DNA from: Ligustrum vulgare
Taxonomy: Eukaryota > Streptophyta > Magnoliopsida > Lamiales > Oleaceae
NCBI GenBank assembly: GCA_963555705.1
Contig: OY743190.1
Span: 9,399,501 to 9,463,500, forward strand
DNA: 64,000 bases
Direction of reading: 5' to 3'
Shown: one piece after another, positions 32,966 through 43,839 of the stretch
Layout: each line of letters opens with the position of its first letter
Numbering within the stretch: the first letter of the stretch is position 1
Position numbers and translations under genes: made by a program
Notes under the pieces: generated by a model
What the model was told of the DNA's origin: nothing
Databases searched by the model: none
Seen by the model: the letters and a program-made list of their open reading frames with translations, nothing else

Positions 32966-33271
32966 CCTTTATGCATAGTCTATTCTCTCCCTAGATAACC
33001 CTTTTGTAAACGGATCCGCAAAGTTATCTTTTGACTTTACAAAATCAATAGATATTGTTCCGTTGGAGAGCAACTGTCGAACGGTATTATGTCTACGACT
33101 TATATGTTTTGATTTTCCGTTATATACAAAATTTTCTGCTCGGACCATTGTTGTTTGATTATCGCAATGAATGCATATAGCTGGCAGAGGTTTTGGCCAT
33201 TTTGGAATATCTTCTAGGAAGTTTCTTAACCATTATGCTTCCTCTCCTGCTTTATCTAAAGCAATAAACTC
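32966..33271 (-). pseudogene. RNase H C-terminal part, Copia
   Basis: Continues the RNase H frame past stops: EFIALDKAGEEA, then WLRNFLEDIP, ICIHCDNQTTMV, KSKHISRRHNTVRQLLSNG and KSKDNFADPFTKGL, ending at a stop after RERIDYA. At least two in-frame stops (after TMK and EEA) separate it from the upstream part. Confidence 0.85.
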
Positions 33272-34021
33272 TTATTTCATAGTTGACCAAGCTATACAAG
33301 TTTGTTTAGAAGATTTCCAAGATATATCACCACCACCGAGAGTAAATACATAACCGCTAGTAGATTTAGATTCATCCGTATCCGATATCCAATTTGCGTC
33401 GCTATATCCTTCAATTACTAGAGGATATTGACCATAGTGTAAAGAATACTCTCTAGTGTGCTTTAAGTAACCCAAAACTCTAAGTAATGTATCCCAATGT
33501 TCATTACTGGGGTTACTAGTATATCGACTTAGCTTACTTACCGAGTAAGCTATATCAGGCCTTGTACAATTCATTAAGTACATTAGGCTTCCAATAATTT
33601 CGAAATATTCCAACTGTTGTTTACCATTTCCTGTATTCTTGTGAAGAACTACATGAGGTAGAAATGGATTACTCGTTTCTTTAATACCATGGTTTTTAAA
33701 CCTTTCAACAACTTTGTCTACATAATGACTTTGAGACAAAATTAACCCATTCGATGTTCTAGAAATTCTCATTCCTAGAATCACATCTGCTTCACCCATA
33801 TCTTTCATATCAAAATTATTTGTGAGTATTTTCTTTGTTTTGTTAATGACTTCCATATTAGTCCCCAATATGAGCATGTCATCTACATAAAGGCATACCA
33901 ATACGTGTGCTTCACCGAATTTCTTCGAATATACACATTTATCACATTCATTTATGATAAATCCATTCCTAATCATGACATTGTCAAAATTTTCATGCCA
34001 TTGTTTAGGAGCTTGCTTCAA
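33272..34021 (-). pseudogene. reverse transcriptase C-terminus and RNase H start, Copia
   Basis: Begins in the LKQAPKQWHENFD palm motif. The catalytic YVDDML box is intact at about residue 45. GSLMYLMNCTRPDIAYSVS and the RNase H start EGYSDANWISDTDESKSTSG follow. A +1 frameshift near 34022-34034 cuts it off from the N-terminal part. Confidence 0.9.
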
Positions 34022-34034
34022 TCCATATAAGGAC

Positions 34035-35435
34035 TTAAATCAGTTTACAGACTTTATGTTCTTGTCCTTTTACTATGAAGCCTTCTGGTTGCTCCATATA
34101 AACTTCCTCGTTTAATTCACCATTTAAGAATGCAGTTTTGACATCCATTTGATGTATGTACAAGTTATACAAGGCTGCTATAGCAATTACAATCTGAATA
34201 GATGTAATCCTTGTTACTGGCGAATAAGTGTCAATGAAGTCAATTCCTTCTTTCTGGAAATATCTTTTCACAACAAGACGAGCCTTATATTTGTCTATAG
34301 AACCATCGGGTTTTAATTTTCTTTTAAAAATCCATTTGCAACCAATTGGTTTAGTTCCATTGGAAAGATCAACCAATTGCCAAGTATTATTACTCATAAT
34401 GGATTCGATCTCACTATTTATAGCTTCTTTCCAGAAAGATGATTCTGGGCTAGACATAGCCTCTTTAAATGTTTGATGCGCGTTCTCAATCATAAATGAA
34501 ATAAAGTATGGCCCAAATGATTTAGCAATTTTTTCTCGTTTACTCTTTCTTGGTTCGGACTCTTTATTTTCTTTAAACGCACTTTCATGTGTTCTCTTTT
34601 GAATATTCTCGGGAATATCTCCTTTACAAGGGAACACATTTTCAAAGAATTCGGCATCTCTAGACTCAATAATTGTATTAACATGAATGTCACTTACGTC
34701 AGATTCATGCACAAGAAATCTATAAACACTACTATTTATTGCATATCCGATAAAGATGCAATCAATAGTTTTCGGGCCTAACTTGATTTTCTTATGAGGT
34801 GGAATCGCAACTTTTGCCAAGCACCCCCACACTTTTAAATATTTGTATGAAGGCATTCTACCTTTCCATAATTCATAAGGCATTGAACCAATTTTCTTAT
34901 GAGGAACCCTATTTAGAATAAAGTTAGTAGTTAGTATCGCTTCCCCCCACAAGTTTTGTGGTAACCCAGAACTGATAAGCATAGCATTAACCATGTCTTT
35001 TAAAGTTCTATTTCTCCTCTCAGCAACTCCATTTTGTTGCGGAGTGTATGGAGCGGTTGTTTGGTGAATAATTCCAAACTTAGAACAAAATTCATCAAAA
35101 AGCGATGACTCATATTCACCGCTTCTATCGGATCTCAATCTCAATATCTTGATTGTCTTACCAAGTTGATTTTCAACTTCATTTTTATAAGTGACAAATG
35201 CATTTAATGCCTCATCTTTACTACTTAGTAAATATGTATAGCAATATCTGTTGTGATCATCAATAAACGTGATAAAATATTTTTTACCACCTCGAGATTG
35301 AACAAATTTTAAATTACAAATATCGCTATGTATCAAACCTAATGGTTCACTACTCCTTTTAATTAAATTAAAAGGTTTTTTTAGCATATTTTGCTTCAAC
35401 ATAAATTTCACATTTATGTTTGTCTTCCAATTCAA
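34035..35435 (-). pseudogene. integrase and reverse transcriptase N-terminus, Copia
   Basis: A 466-codon frame. The integrase core shows the DDE residues in LIHSDIC, LRSDRSGEYES (usually RGGEY) and NGVAERRNRT. The reverse transcriptase begins with WKEAINSEIESI, NNTWQLVDL, KPIGCKWIFKRKLKPDGS, YKARLVVKRY and QMDVKTAFLNGEL. It ends CKLI at a frameshift stop. Confidence 0.92.
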
Positions 35436-35649
35436 GTTTAGATATAAGTCCTAAACCTACTAATTTTCGTAAGGAAGCGCGATTGACATGTCCTAGTCTA
35501 TTATTCCATAAAATAGAAGACTCCAACAAGTAAATAGAAGAATCAATTTTATTAATAACTTGTGGGTACAAATATTTGGACTTTTTGTCCACAACAACAA
35601 CATTGACCTTAAACAGGCCATCTAGTAAGTAACCATTCCCAACATACAT
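35368..35649 (-). pseudogene. pre-integrase zinc-binding region, Copia
   Basis: Starts MYVGNGYLLDGLFKVNVVVV and includes LWNNRLGHVNRASLRKLVGL, the GAG-pre-integrase region with its H...C zinc site. It overlaps the next frame by a frameshift in an A/T run near 35380-35430. Confidence 0.85.
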
Positions 35650-36317
35650 ACCCCCTTAGTAAGTACAAATTTATCAGACTCAAATACCATTTTAAAGCCT
35701 TTCTTACTAAGTATAGACCCATAAATTAAATTTTTCCTTATGTCTGGAACATGCACCACTTCATTCAGCGTCAATTCTTTACCGGATGTGAATTTCAGAA
35801 TCACTTTTCCAATTCCTTCGATTTTAGACGCTGCGGGATTGCCCGTGTAAAGATGTTCGTTATGTTCCAATTTCTTGTATTCCACGAACAGTCCTTTGTT
35901 TGCACAAATATGACGAGTGGCCCAAGTGTCGACCCACCAATCCTTAGCATTTGATACTAACTCAACTTCACAAACAACTGCAGACAGGTTCATGTTAGCA
36001 ACATCCATGGATATGTTATCTACTTCAGCAATATTGACTTGTGGTAATTTCTTCTTCTGATTATCTTTTCTTTTTCGACAATCCTTTGCAAGATGCCCTA
36101 GCTTTTTACAGTTGAAACAATTTCCTTTAAACCGTTTTGCATCGTTGCTTTTCCCTTTGTCCTTAGACGAGTTTGGATGCTTCCTTTTCTTGTTTTTAGA
36201 CCCAAAGTCTTCCACTATGTTAGCTTTTGCTTCCATGTTACTCACATAATTTTTCTTTTCTGCAGCCCTATTGTCTTCTTCAATGCGAAGTCGAACAATC
36301 AGATCCTCCATCGACAT
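35622..36317 (-). pseudogene. gag zinc knuckle and protease, Copia
   Basis: The knuckle CFNCKKLGHLAKDC is intact (CX2CX4HX4C). The protease follows: WWVDTWATRHICANK, where the family has D(S/T)GA, so the active-site Gly is Trp. GIGKVILKFTSGKELTLNEV and VVHVPDIRKNLI follow. A frameshift joins it to the pre-integrase part. Confidence 0.9.
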
Positions 36318-36667
36318 CTCCTTGCACTTGTGCTTGAGATAGTTTTTAAAATCTTTCTATAATGGAGGTAGCTTTTCGATCATAGCAACAATTTGAAAAT
36401 ATTCACACAATCTCATGTCTTCCACTTCAATATCATGCAGAATAACCTGCATCTCTTGGACTTGACTCGTTACGGTCTTTATGTCAATCATCTTGAACTC
36501 CAGAAATTTTCCGACGATAAATTTCTTTGTCCCAGCATCTTCTATTTTATATTTTTTGTCAAGAGAGTCCCATAACTCCTTTGCCTCTTATAGGAACAAT
36601 ACACATTATACAATGTATTATCCAACCCATTGAGAATGTAGTTGTTGCATAAGAAGTCTGCATATTT
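36318..36667 (-). pseudogene. middle of gag, degraded
   Basis: The stretch between the two readable gag parts contains several stops, but fragments of gag-like protein can be traced in more than one frame. Confidence 0.55.
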
Positions 36668-36955
36668 TCATGCTTCAATAGCTAGCTGCGTGTTCTTGTC
36701 AGTAGCATTTTCCTCGGTTTGTGTAGGACATTCTTCACGCAGGAACTTGACCAAATTCAATGTTGTTAGATAAAATAACATTTTTTGTTGCCAACGTTTA
36801 AAATCTGTGCCGTTGAATTTTTCTGACTTTTCATATTGAGATGCTGGCGGCATTACAAATTGATTGGATCCATAATTTTGTCCAAAAGAATTATTGGATC
36901 CAGAACTTTGTCCAACAGCATTAGTATCAATAGCATTTCTCGTAACACTTGCCAT
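36668..36955 (-). pseudogene. gag N-terminus, Copia Tork-like
   Basis: Starts at ATG 36955 (MASVTRNAIDTNAV). A Ser/Asn/Gly-rich leader precedes the conserved EKFNGTDFKRWQQKMLFYLT and LVKFLREECP block, typical of Tork/TNT-type gag. The frame is lost before the zinc knuckle. Confidence 0.85.
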
Positions 36956-37055
36956 CTTTCTGTAAAACACAATTACAGAAATTTAAGATTAATACACTAA
37001 AACACGTAATTAAATTACGTAACAGAAGTAGTATATAAAAAATCTGTCTTAAGAT

Positions 37056-37720
37056 TGTTGTCAAAAATGTGACGGGAATAATAAAATAAAATAAAAAATA
37101 AAACAGAAATGTAGAAGAGAGATGAAGCGAGGTATGCCGAAGCAAATCTCCTTAAGACAGATTTCTCCCCCTGCAAAGGTTCTAACAGGATCGAAGGACG
37201 TCTGTCTCCCAAGATACAACGCTTTTTCCAAAGTAGGTACTACACTATACCCACCTTGTCGGTCGAACCAAAGTTTGACTTGTATTCTTCTAGAATGGAA
37301 TGGAAATCGAGCCTTAAAAGAATTCCAGAAATTATTTTTGCAGAATTTTGTTAAAGCAAAATATCGATCGATCAATCGATCGAGAGAGAATATATAAAAT
37401 CAGAATATGATTTTGGTGCAGGAAATATGGAAAACGAAGTCCCTATTTATAGATTTTCAAGTGCCTCTTCACAAGGTTGCATCTTTTGGCAAAATTAATT
37501 TAAACCATTAGATCATACCTTTTCATTTTTTAATGGTTTAGATTGCACATATTCATAAGATTATGACTTTTCATTTTTCAATCTTTGAATAGTCACATCC
37601 AATCCTAAACATCATGACTTTTCAATATGAATCTAAATATTTGAAAAGATGTGACCAACCATTACACCAATTGGAGACTTTTCCAATCATACTATAAATA
37701 ATTGACCAATTATTCCAACA
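37056..37720 (-). repeat. 5' LTR of the Tork-like element
   Basis: 665 bp, ending CCAACA on the plus strand. It has a minus-strand TATA box (ATCTATAAATAGGGAC, near 37440) and the palindromic ATCGATCGATCAATCGATCG stretch at 37364-37383, expanded compared with the 3' LTR. Confidence 0.92.
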
Positions 37721-37934
37721 GTTTGAATGTTTCCCTTAAAAGAAAACGTAATATTATATGATTAATTAAAATTATAACGACTGTTTGTTCAATAATTTCA
37801 CAACCAAAACTATAATCTCCTCGAATCATAAATCTAGCTCTAAGAGATGAAGTCGTGATGAGAAGAGAATACATATTCGACGGACGCACAAGGATTTTAT
37901 AAGTTAATTTGACAGGATTTTATTATTATTATTA
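37721..37934. other. no gene seen
   Basis: Short AT-rich spacer ending in a TTA microsatellite (37919-37936) beside the next Helitron end. Confidence 0.5.
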
Positions 37935-39281
37935 TTAGTAATCGCACCCGTGCGATACACGGAAAATATAATTGACAATTATTTATTGAATAAGTTGTAA
38001 AAATACAATGCCCGACATAAATTGTGCATTCATATATAATGAAAAATACTTAGAAAAGTAAAATATAAAATTGTGACTTGCATATTTTTTTAACAGCTAA
38101 TTATTCATTCTCTAGTTTTCTTAATCTATTTAGGCGAAGTAAGATATGAACATGTGAATTATTCTGTACTTTACAAATTTGATTTGATGACTGAAGTCGA
38201 GCTTACGATTTTTTGATTTCTAAAAATTGAAATGTTTACAATTTTTAAATCGTAAAATAAAATAAAGAGGCTAATAGACATTTACAGAATTAATTTATTG
38301 ACTCTCTGTATAGCACTATAAGAATTTGTACTAACTATTGTAATGCAATAACTGATATTTAATTATATTAAACAAATATTTCTTTTCATTACATGTAAAA
38401 AAACAAATACATTACGAACAAAATTTACCAAAAATTTTAAAAAATAAAAATGCTAAAACTTAAATTAAACGTTACAATTTATTAAAATTACACTGACAAA
38501 CTTATACGCAGTCCTATATTTTTTCTTCATAAATCCATAAATCATTTACTACATGTACTAATTGAACTTTCCTAATTCAAGTATTAAAATAAATTGACAA
38601 AAATAAGAAATTTTCTAAAATGAAAGGTGAAATGGATAGATAGATGATTTTGCTAACACCTTCTATTTTACAAATTGAACCAATTACCAAAGAGTTTACC
38701 GGAATCTAAAGTTGTAGATAATTAAATGATTTAATTGAATTTATTTAAAAAGTTCGAAATATCTATTAATTCTTTCAATTTGATAAGAAAAATATTCAAA
38801 ATTAATCATTTATGTCAAATTGAATTTAGGTAAGAAATTATAGGTTTCATTTTAGGACTTAAATGATGTAAATTAAAAAGATTGGATATTGGAAAAAGTA
38901 AAAAGAATAAGTAAAACTTTTATATTTAGTATTTAAGACGATTTTACAAATGATATGTTTAAAATTTGCTCTCATTTCTTAATTTGTATTAAACTTCTCG
39001 TTGAGATTTTGGATTTGATACCCATATTACATATTTTTCGACTACAAAATAATGCAATAATTATCAAAAGAAAAATATTAATATATAATTTGACTTTTTA
39101 TAAATATTTTTTTTCACAAATCCATAAATCATTTACTACATGCATTAATTGAACTTTCTTAATTTATGTATTAAAATAAATTGATAAAATAAAAATTTTT
39201 CTAAAATGACAAGTGAAAATGAGCGGAAAACTATGTGCGTAAAATGATAACAGTTATCCAATATATATATATATATATATA
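37935..39281 (-). mobile_element. Helitron, good 3' end, degraded 5' end
   Basis: The minus strand ends with hairpin CCGTG-TATCG-CACGG (37962-37948), then GTGCGATTACTAA and a host T. The hairpin is identical to that of the 4753-6479 Helitron. The 5' side ends in an AT microsatellite (39261-39281) instead of a clear TC. Internal direct repeats share AATCCATAAATCATTTACTA at 38532 and 39119. No coding capacity. Confidence 0.6.
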
Positions 39282-39429
39282 TCTTCCAAACATAATTTAT
39301 ACGATCTTGAACTTCACTTCTCATTTTAATAATTGAGGGTCAAGAAATTAGAAAATAGTTACTTCCTTCCATATGTTAGAATTGATTTTGACTCTTAATT
39401 GAAAAAGTCAGCGTATCTGTGAACCATTG

Positions 39430-39445
39430 GCCTATAAATTAGGGA
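39430..39445 (+). promoter_or_regulatory. TATA box candidate
   Basis: CCTATAAATTAG lies about 170 bases before the glycine-rich frame. A CT microsatellite (39505-39519), common in plant 5' leaders, lies between them. Confidence 0.4.
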
Positions 39446-39605
39446 AGACTCATGTTGAGTTTCTCATCTGGGGTTGCCCAAACTAGTGAGTATTCTTCAC
39501 CAATCTCTCTCTCTCTCTCTCATGTCAGATAATAGTAATACAACTTATATGTACTAATATATATGAATTTGGGTCATAAATATTTATAACGCTGATGATT
39601 CTTAA

Positions 39606-39851
39606 ATGTATATATTTGAAGTGAGTGGCGCACAAGTGGACGGCTGGCATGGAGGTGGATCGGGCCGTGGAGGTAGAGATGGAGGTGGCAGATGGGGCCG
39701 AGGAGGTGGAGGTGGTGGATGGAGAGGTGGAGGCCGAGGCGGCAGATGGCGCGGTGGAGGCAGAGGTGGCTGCCATTACCCATTTTGCAAAAAGGTCGCC
39801 GGCGGCAATGCCCAGACTGAGGCTAAATCTGGAGAGAAACACATGCCTTGA
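39606..39851 (+). CDS. glycine-rich protein, probably the last exon
   Basis: An 81-codon frame with W/R-punctuated glycine repeats (GGGSGRGGRDGGGRWGRGGG, RGGGRGGRWRGG), ending in GCHYPFCKKVAGGNAQTEAK. Plant glycine-rich cell-wall or secreted proteins often have such a Gly-rich body and a short Cys-containing end. No signal peptide is visible in this frame, so the first exon must be elsewhere (between 39450 and 39600 or lost). AATAAA-like signals near 39932 and 40107 fit a 3' UTR. Best candidate for a host gene in the window, but a single-exon relic is possible. Confidence 0.5.
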   Translation: MYIFEVSGAQVDGWHGGGSGRGGRDGGGRWGRGGGGGGWRGGGRGGRWRGGGRGGCHYPFCKKVAGGNAQTEAKSGEKHMP

Positions 39852-41148
39852 AAACCAATATACAGAAACGCCGGCCTCGTTGTTAGATAATTTCCTACTT
39901 CTTTAGTAGGGATATGTTCTGTGGAATGTAAAATAAAAGCTTTTAATGTTATGTGTTTGAGAGTGAACAAGGCATCTATTGCCATTGCCAGTGTGTACGT
40001 GCTAAGCTCATTCCTTGTTCATATTTCCATGTTTGATTTCTTGATTCTCAGTACTACTACGTCGACGTGTCATGTTTATTTGCTTCATGCGAACTGTTTA
40101 ATTGAATAAAAAGCTGTTTTATATTGTCATTCCGAGAACTCGATCGTTCCACTTAGTCAACTTAGCTAGCCTACTCGTGTAGATCTTGCCGGCCTACACT
40201 CGGCCTGGCACGGGCCAATGTGATGCCCTCTTTGACATTCAATGCTTCAACTAGTGTAATGAAAAAAGACGTAAGATGAAATCAAAACCCGAACCGAAGA
40301 ATAACTTGAAATAAATATATAAAAAAAATATTAAAAAATGAAGCTTGAAACACGTATCCAATTATACATATTGTTTTAAAAGCGATCTTTATCTCATTTT
40401 ATGTTCGTGGTCATGTTTATAAATTGGACTTAAACGTGATGTTTCACGCAAGTTTTCACGATCATAGTCTAAACTACTTAAAATGGCTTACGATAATGAT
40501 AGTGTTGTGTTACAATTGGTTTTAAGCAAATTTTGTTAAACGTGCATATTCCAACTTAGTGTGTATTTGGTATTATTTAAAAAGAGTTTTTTTGAAATGG
40601 ATGGTGATTTTTAGAATAATTGATAATTGAGATTTGATTGAAAAGTCAAATATTGTTACTTGAGTTTCAATGGATGATTGAGATTAAATAATGTAGAAAA
40701 AATAGAAAAATTTAAAAAGATTCAAATAAAGGCTTGAGTAAAAATTCCAACAAATTCCTAGCTCGTGCAACCTCCTCTTGTACGTATGATTAGAGTTGAA
40801 TGGAACATGGCACGGTTTTGTTGGAGTTGCCCAATTAGGATTACAATAATACTACTCGTACAGATCCAAGCTACAGACCAGTGTACAGGTTAATGAGGTG
40901 GCAGAAAAATCCAAAAAGAGAAGGGCTTACTTCAAATTTTGACTACTTGAATATGCTCCATTTCCAAAAGTTCCAATTACTAGATTCTGGAACCACCGGC
41001 TGCAGCATCTCTCTTCGCCATCTTCGTTGCACAAAAAGGACAAATGAACATATATTAAAACAAGACTTTGAAACTACCGAATCCCCTCTTTGAAACAAGA
41101 GATACCAAACCTCTTCTTGCCGATCAAAGTCCGTCATCGTCGACCATG
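39852..41148. other. 3' UTR of the glycine-rich gene, then no gene
   Basis: 39852-40140 fits a 3' UTR. 40550-40735 has MITE-like words (GTGTATTTGGTATTATTT, GATGATTGAGATTAAAT) without clear ends. The rest shows nothing recognisable. The tail is the left flank of the next Copia insertion. Confidence 0.4.
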
Positions 41149-41153
41149 CTTTG

Positions 41154-42566
41154 TGTTGGAATTATATATGTTCATAGAGTATAATTCACGACATTTGAAA
41201 TAAAATATTAATTGCTTGTATTACTATGATGTTGCGTTTGTCCATTAGTCGATTTGATATTACAGATTGAGTGTTTAAGTTGTTAAATATAGAAATATTT
41301 AATTTGTAATTCAATCTGAAAGTAACATTCACGATCAGTAAATAAATATAGACAATTTATTTTGATAAGATCATCTCGATTTTATTAAAAGTCTATCTTT
41401 AACTTTAGCAATAAAATTAAGAGTACGTTTGGAACGTATTGAACGGAACCACGTAAAATTAATTTGTGACATTGACCATACAAATTTAATTTCACTTGAC
41501 TATCGTACGTAGAACATTAATCCAAATCAGATAATGGACTTCGATTACTAACTTGAAGTTCTTTGAGGTGTCATGAGTGAGATCAAATTGCTGATGAATA
41601 TCTCGGTACTTTGGGAATTAAAGTGAATTAACGAGGAACATATATTCGTATTATGGAATCTGTCACCTTTTGGGTATGATCATAATCTCACTGATTTTTC
41701 TAATAAACAGTTGCATCTGAGCTTAGTAATTCGATAGTGACTGTTGAATTCTATGATGTGATGTGATGACATCGAACTGTCAGATAAAATATGAGAGTTG
41801 AGAGTTTATGAATATTCAGAGATGGGCATTTTGGTCATTTTAACTTGCTCCGAAAATTCGAGTTGATCGATGGGGGTAACATGTAAGAACGATAAGTCAG
41901 AGGATATAATTATTGATTAATTGTTTCAGTAGTTTCAATTTTACTAAGAGTGCAATTCTCGTTCTTTTAGTGGAATAGAATGTGATTAATAAATTAATTT
42001 TGACTCATCAAGAGTTGACCTGATCATAATTAATTTATTGGAGCTTAGTTTAATTGGATCCGATCAGGTTCACTCGGTGATTTCACTATAATGGGTTTAT
42101 ACAGGCTTATTACCTGTATTGGGTTGTGCAGAAATGAGCCTGGGTTATGGCACTAGGCCTGGTAGGGTTTTGGAGTGTAAAGAGGTTACAAATAGTCTCC
42201 TAAGACTATTTTTCTTAACCTAATTGAAAAAGTGGCGAGACACACGCTAAAGTGTGTAGTGTGTGTTTCCTCTTTACAAATAAAACATAATCCTAGTGTA
42301 ACCTATGTCTTGAAAAAGGTGACCACACACCTGCACAGCTGTCATTGGAGAACACCGGGGAAAGCTTGAGGGTTTGAAGCTTTGGTGGAATCAAGAAGTA
42401 GTTGATGAAGATTATTGTAAAGCACGCTACAATAATCTTCTCGAAACCATTTTTGTGTGCAAAATTGTTTATTTTAAGTTGAAAACATAGAACAGAAAAT
42501 CTGTAACGAGATGATCTAGTAACAAGAAATCAATTTTTGTGAATAGAGCAACCCGGGTTCCCAACA
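41154..42566 (+). repeat. 5' LTR of the large Copia element
   Basis: Matches 49712-51122 over its full length with scattered substitutions and small indels, for example AGTTGATCGATGGGGGTAAC against AGTTGATCGACGGGAGTAAC. Confidence 0.95.
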
Positions 42567-42568
42567 AT

Positions 42569-42580
42569 TGGTATCAGAGC
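42569..42580 (+). other. primer-binding site, initiator tRNA-Met
   Basis: TGGTATCAGAGC two bases after the LTR end CCAACA. It fixes the plus-strand orientation. Confidence 0.92.
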
Positions 42581-43839
42581 GTCAGGTTTTTGATACTATT
42601 TTGTGTATTTAGGAATAAATAATTTTGTTATGCATGTGTGAGTTGAGGAGTGTTAGGTTTTATGTGATTTGATTGTTATTGGATGAATGATGTTTATAAT
42701 TGAACTAATTTATGGCCTTATAATTTTTGTAGTAAATTCTTGTATTTGTATTATTGAGTCTTGTAACAAAGGGAGTGGATTACAACTCCATGTTTTTCCC
42801 TTTGATTTTGATTTTTGAAATAGAATTAGGATTTGTGTAATTCTTGTTGTAATTGTAAAAATCCGAAGACTAGATCTGCAGTTTCAGATTGAGGGATCAA
42901 TTATGCAGTTTCAATTGAAGGACTTCTGTTGCAAATTCGAAGGACCAGATCTGCCATTTTAATTTGAGGGACTGCTGATGCAATTTCCAAAGAAAGACCA
43001 ATCTTCATCTTTTTCAAAAGCACAAGGACTTCCATTGCAAATTCACGAAAAAAAATGGAGAAAGTTTGCTGTAGCAACCGTGGGTGCTGCCACAGCGGTC
43101 AGCGGTCGATGGCTGCTCCTTAAAGGCGCCCCCTTCTGGCCTTTACAAGGCTACAGCTGTACCACGGTGCCACACCAATGGTGTCACTGTCGCCATGTGC
43201 AGTGCGCAACGGTGCCTTGGGCACTACCGTTCGCGTGGTCATGGTGGCGGAGACGGTACCACTGGGTGTTCACCGCCTACTTGCCACTTTTCTCTATCAC
43301 CTTCCCGACGACTAGTCAAAGAGATTCAGGCAGAGTAGCGGCGGTGGTAGCGCAGCTGCGCTCCGCTGGCAAGGTGACGCGGCTCCACTCCCGGCAGTAG
43401 GCGTCTGCATGTTCTTCCAGCGATGGCGAGGTCTCCATTGGCGGCGTGTTCCTCTCCGGCGATGGTAAGAGATTCAGACGGCGGCTGTGTTTTCTTCAAA
43501 CTTTTAGGTCACTATCTTCTGATACATGCAGATGTGAAATGAGGAATGAGAGATGATGATTCTTTGTTGGGCCTATTTCTAGTGGGCCGGTTTTGGTAAT
43601 TCAAATGCATGGACCATTTTTCTTGGACTTAATTAATTTAAATTGCAGAAGATTGGATCGGACTCACAATGGGTTGAGAATATTATTTGAAATTCAAATA
43701 ATAAAGGGAATAGTATATAAATAAGGTATTTTTAAATGTCAATTTCAAAATTAAGGTGAAACCTATAAAAATTCAAAAATCAGGTTATATTTAGAATCAA
43801 TTAATTAAATTAAATAATTAAAATATTTTATTAATTATA
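42581..43839 (+). other. element leader and unrecognised interior
   Basis: Contains a motif repeated with variation, GAAGACTAGATCTGCAGTTTC / GAAGGACCAGATCTGCCATTT (42865-42990). A GC-richer stretch follows (43050-43500) with a 140-codon frame that looks like antisense or non-coding sequence rather than gag. Confidence 0.4.

Larger units (their letters stand above)
31708..37720 (-). mobile_element. Copia retrotransposon, Tork-like
   Basis: A 6.0-kb element on the minus strand. Two LTRs (31708-32361 and 37056-37720) run TGTT(A/G)GAA to GACAACA. Flanks are GTCTG and GTTTG, a 5-bp duplication with one change. Domain order on the minus strand is gag, protease, integrase, reverse transcriptase, RNase H, the Copia order. 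The coding region is broken by stops and frameshifts, so it cannot move on its own. No standard primer-binding site was recognised after the 5' LTR. Confidence 0.93.

Noticed and set aside
42978..43400. 140-codon Trp/Cys/His-containing frame
   Set aside because: Lies in the leader of the large Copia element, does not resemble gag, and overlaps other open frames in GC-richer DNA.
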